The position numbers were made by a program, and so were the translations under genes. From the NCBI GenBank assembly GCA_047971925.1, contig JBKEAC010000152.1, positions 1-8,709 of the forward strand: a stretch of 8,709 bases of DNA. Reading direction: 5' to 3'. The DNA is from JBKEDC01 sp047971925. Its GTDB lineage: Bacteria > Bacteroidota > Bacteroidia > Bacteroidales > Prolixibacteraceae. Shown here piece by piece: positions 6,335-8,709 of this stretch (the first letter of the stretch is position 1; each line of letters starts with the position of its first letter). The notes below the pieces were generated by a model, which ran no database searches, was not told the DNA's origin, and saw only the letters and a list, made by a program, of their open reading frames with translations.

Positions 6335-6684
6335 TTTTATTTCTTATCTGTTAAATTTCATTCATTTCGAGATTGGTGATGTGCTGAACGATAATGGACT
6401 GGAAGTTAGTAAAATCTTTGGCAGAATTAAATCAGTGCATTTTTAATCCGATAAAGATTGATTGAGCTTTAAACGACCAAAAATTGTTGCTGAAACACTT
6501 CTTATTACGATATAAATTGAAGCTTAACTTACCTCATGGGGAAAATATTTTCAATCTGGTTTAAGATTACCATGAAGGAGTTCAGTCAGTTTGTTGACTT
6601 TATAAGTTTGCTCTACAGCATGGGCACGAGTGCTGCTAGGTGCTACAACAAACAAATAAGTGGCTAAATTCTTTGGGCTCTGCT
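6335..6684. other. Intergenic stretch with no supportable gene
   Basis: This stretch runs from the upstream edge of the umuC promoter to the hairpin closing the beta-propeller operon. Both strands are full of stops. The longest tidy frame is a 43-codon + strand ORF at 6536-6667 (starts MGKIFSIWF) with no recognisable family or ribosome site. I see no tRNA, repeat array or insertion-sequence end. It may hold decayed sequence. Confidence 0.5.
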
Positions 6685-6690
6685 CAAAAC

Positions 6691-6726
6691 AAAAGCAGCT
6701 TCGATCGTTGGAAAGAAGCTGCTTTT
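6691..6726 (-). terminator. Bidirectional Rho-independent terminator
   Basis: A perfect 12-bp stem (aaaagcagcttc/gaagctgctttt) has a 12-nt loop. On the minus strand the second arm runs into TTTTGTTTT, so it ends the beta-propeller operon about 35 nt after its stop. On the plus strand it ends in five T. Confidence 0.85.
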
Positions 6727-6760
6727 TCATTACAGTTACTATTATATTTGCTCGAAATAT

Positions 6761-7831
6761 CTATTTAATGAAGAGGGTCATTAGAGGGTCGGCACCGGCT
6801 GTTTTGGTAGCTTTTAGTGTTCCGTTTTCGTAAATGTGCACCTCGCCTTTATCGCTAACACCGTTTGATACGGCAATGAAAACATTATCATTTTCCGGAT
6901 TTACCGACACGCCTTGAATGCCAGTAATGTTGGAGGCTAAATCGCTTTCAAAAGTTTTGGTTGAGGTGTTGAATTTCTTCACAGCTCCCACCATTTCCCA
7001 GTTTTCGTTGTAGCTGGCAGCACACACATATAAGGTTTCCATGTTGTTGCTGAATGCCAATAGTTGCGCATATGATGTGCTTATATCGGTAGGATAGGTT
7101 TCTACAATAGTGTTGTTTTGAGTGTTGATGTATGCTAATCCTACTGTTTCAGAAGGATTGGAATAGGAGTTAACCAAAGTGGCATACAGGTTATTTTGAC
7201 TATCGCAAATGAGGTATGAAGAAACGGCTGGCAAATCAATGTAGCTGATTGCTTCGGTACTTAAATCAATGGCAGCAATTTGCTTTTTATAGTTGAAAGC
7301 AGCATAGAGTTTTCCACCGGCAATAGCTAAACCTTCAGGGCCGCCAGGTAGTTCTATTTTGTCGGTTGCTCCTGTTTTTACATTATACTTTAGAATGTAA
7401 GTATCAGCCATTTCGCCCCAATCAGGGTTGGCACTCCACGATGACACATAAAGATAGTCGCCATCGCCAATGCAGTATCGCGGCTTGTCGATTGCAATCG
7501 TGTCGATCACGGTGAAGCTTTCATCGGTTACAAGCAGATGGTCGGGATTGTTTCCAGTGAGATATACTTTGCCATCATAGTTATAAGCCATTTGAGTGGC
7601 ACCAGAAATAGGCTTTCCATTTTGAAGTTCATAGTAGAACTCGGTGGTTTTATCGGTGCTAGTGTTGTACTTGGTAATCGATGCGTTTTGCGCTGAATGT
7701 CCACCGCCATTAATGATATATGCACCTTTGTTTTCGGTTGAACTGCCACTTCCATTATTATCATCATCGGAACAAGCGGTTAATCCTGCTATTAAGAGGA
7801 GAGCAGGAAGAAGTTTGAATAACTTTTTCAT
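6761..7831 (-). CDS. Surface beta-propeller lipoprotein (YncE/DUF5074-like)
   Basis: The 356-residue protein has a lipoprotein signal ending LTAC (Cys20), followed by SDDDNN, the acidic surface-export signal described for Bacteroides. The rest is repeating beta-propeller blades: GAYIINGGGHS...ITKYNTSTDKT, DHLLVTDESFTVIDTI, DYLYVSSWS...YILKYNVKTG, GPEGLAIAGGKLYAAF...IAAIDLSTE, NNLYATLV...LAYINTQNN, ETLYVCAAS...VKKFNTSTK, and GVSVNPENDNVFIAVSN...VHIYENG. This resembles the YncE/DUF5074 type, which includes the cobalamin-binding surface protein BtuG of Bacteroides. Other family members have no known ligand. It lies 39 bp downstream of a DUF4198 gene with no promoter between them, so they are co-transcribed, and it is closed by the hairpin at 6691-6726. 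A ligand-capture role in metal or cofactor uptake is likely; the ligand cannot be read from sequence. Confidence 0.8.
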   Translation of the reverse strand: MKKLFKLLPALLLIAGLTACSDDDNNGSGSSTENKGAYIINGGGHSAQNASITKYNTSTDKTTEFYYELQNGKPISGATQMAYNYDGKVYLTGNNPDHLLVTDESFTVIDTIAIDKPRYCIGDGDYLYVSSWSANPDWGEMADTYILKYNVKTGATDKIELPGGPEGLAIAGGKLYAAFNYKKQIAAIDLSTEAISYIDLPAVSSYLICDSQNNLYATLVNSYSNPSETVGLAYINTQNNTIVETYPTDISTSYAQLLAFSNNMETLYVCAASYNENWEMVGAVKKFNTSTKTFESDLASNITGIQGVSVNPENDNVFIAVSNGVSDKGEVHIYENGTLKATKTAGADPLMTLFIK

Positions 7832-7870
7832 GGTATTAAAATTTTAGTTTAAATTATTTTTTTAGGATGT

Positions 7871-8692
7871 TTAATGCGCATGGTGAGGAGCACCATGTAA
7901 GTTGATTTCTAAAGTGAGCGATGTGTTATGGCTTTCCCATAAGGCATCGTTTATTTTTTCATGAACAGTTACAAACAAAAGAACCAAGCCCGCTTTTTTA
8001 GGTATGAATGTAAATTTACCTTCGCTATCGGCATGTATGTTGCTTCCCCGCACATTCTCCACATCATAGAGGTCTTCAATTCTTTCTTTTATAAAATGTT
8101 CGTTATCGTAAACAACAATTACCCTTGCCTGAGGAACGGGTTTACCATCGCGAAAGATTTGAAACGAGGCTTGGTCGTGTACATCAATCTCATTGGGGGA
8201 GGTGAGTGGAATGATTTCAAGATCTTTGTTTAATGGCTGCGCTTTATAGTCGGCACGACCGTGAGTGATGTACACATCGGCTCCACTGAAATATTGCATT
8301 TTTGTTTTTTTTCCAGTCATTTTTTTAATGTCATCGGCAAAATATAGTTTTCCATCGGCAGTTTCAAGGGCGTTGTATTTCGGACCTTTTCGCACGGCTG
8401 CATTAATGCGATATGTGCCATGGGCTGAAATTTTTGGTTCTAAATATTCGGCAGCACAGGTTTTGGCTGTTGGCACAAGTGTTGTTTGCTTTCCGTTGGC
8501 GTTAATGAGCGAGAAACATGGAGAACTCATGGTAAAATCGGCTTGAAAGGGAAATTCAGTAAATGATGATTCTATTTGCAGACGATTGTGTAGCACGGTG
8601 AATTGATTGGGTTTCAGAAATGGCACATGAGCATGGCAAATGCTATTGAGCAGCATGATGTGCACGAATGTGGAAATGAAATTGAATTTCAT
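7871..8692 (-). CDS. DUF4198 periplasmic protein, probable metal-uptake accessory
   Basis: The 273-residue protein has a Sec signal cut near CHA-HVPF (after residue 21). The mature N-terminus would be His22 followed by VPFLKP, in line with the AH-hydrophobic-P start usual for DUF4198 (the NikM-like family linked to nickel/cobalt transport). The second half has the Ig-like hallmark DGKPVPQARVIVVYD (182-196) and ADSEGKFTFIPKKAGLVLLFVTVHE (221-245 region). The C-terminus is HGAPHHAH, a likely metal-binding tail. Two Cys (59, 79) remain in the mature chain. It is first of the two visible genes of its operon. Its start is 17 bp from the window edge and no promoter is seen there, so more operon genes, such as a TonB-dependent receptor, may lie beyond. 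The family role in metal handling is established only loosely; the metal is unknown. Confidence 0.75.
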   Translation of the reverse strand: MKFNFISTFVHIMLLNSICHAHVPFLKPNQFTVLHNRLQIESSFTEFPFQADFTMSSPCFSLINANGKQTTLVPTAKTCAAEYLEPKISAHGTYRINAAVRKGPKYNALETADGKLYFADDIKKMTGKKTKMQYFSGADVYITHGRADYKAQPLNKDLEIIPLTSPNEIDVHDQASFQIFRDGKPVPQARVIVVYDNEHFIKERIEDLYDVENVRGSNIHADSEGKFTFIPKKAGLVLLFVTVHEKINDALWESHNTSLTLEINLHGAPHHAH

Positions 8693-8709
8693 GTGGTTAA
8701 TTTATTTTA

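Noticed and set aside
6536..6667. A 43-codon + strand ORF starting MGKIFSIWF in the gap.
   Set aside because: It has no ribosome site, no recognisable family and chance-level length; noted under the gap entry only.

Overview
The window reads as a Bacteroidota chromosome segment, probably Bacteroidales. It is A+T-rich and has weak Shine-Dalgarno signals. One clear promoter follows the phylum pattern (TTG, 19 nt, TAnnTTTG). Several lipoproteins carry the acidic residues after the lipid-anchored Cys that mark surface export in this phylum. TGA is used as a normal stop and TGG as Trp. No mobile element, tRNA, rRNA or CRISPR array is visible.

Positions 1-3600 (+ strand) hold a cholesterol-dependent-cytolysin-like (CDC-like, CDCL) locus. 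A first CDC-like gene enters from the left edge and is broken by at least two frame changes and a net internal deletion. A second, intact gene (1372-3102) encodes a 576-residue, probably surface-anchored CDC-like lipoprotein. A short lipoprotein gene (3172-3447) starts with almost the same 46 bp as the intact gene and continues in frame past a TGA to 3597. That continuation resembles the C-terminal domain of the two CDC-like proteins. Published work on Bacteroidota CDCLs, as I recall it, describes two-component antibacterial pores with a protective surface lipoprotein. This locus has the same parts list, with two of the three parts apparently decaying.

Positions 3680-4438 (+) encode a predicted outer-membrane beta-barrel protein of unknown role, closed by a strong hairpin facing the convergent SOS-type genes.

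Positions 4601-6300 (- strand) encode a translesion polymerase pair, umuC then umuD, overlapping by 4 bp. This is the reverse of the E. coli order. The pair is driven by a Bacteroidota promoter so close to the umuC ATG that the transcript should be leaderless or nearly so.

Positions 6761-8692 (- strand) hold two genes of an envelope, probably metal- or cofactor-uptake, operon: a periplasmic DUF4198 protein with a His-rich tail, then a surface beta-propeller lipoprotein. The operon ends at a 12-bp perfect hairpin. About 350 bases between umuC and that hairpin contain no gene I can support.
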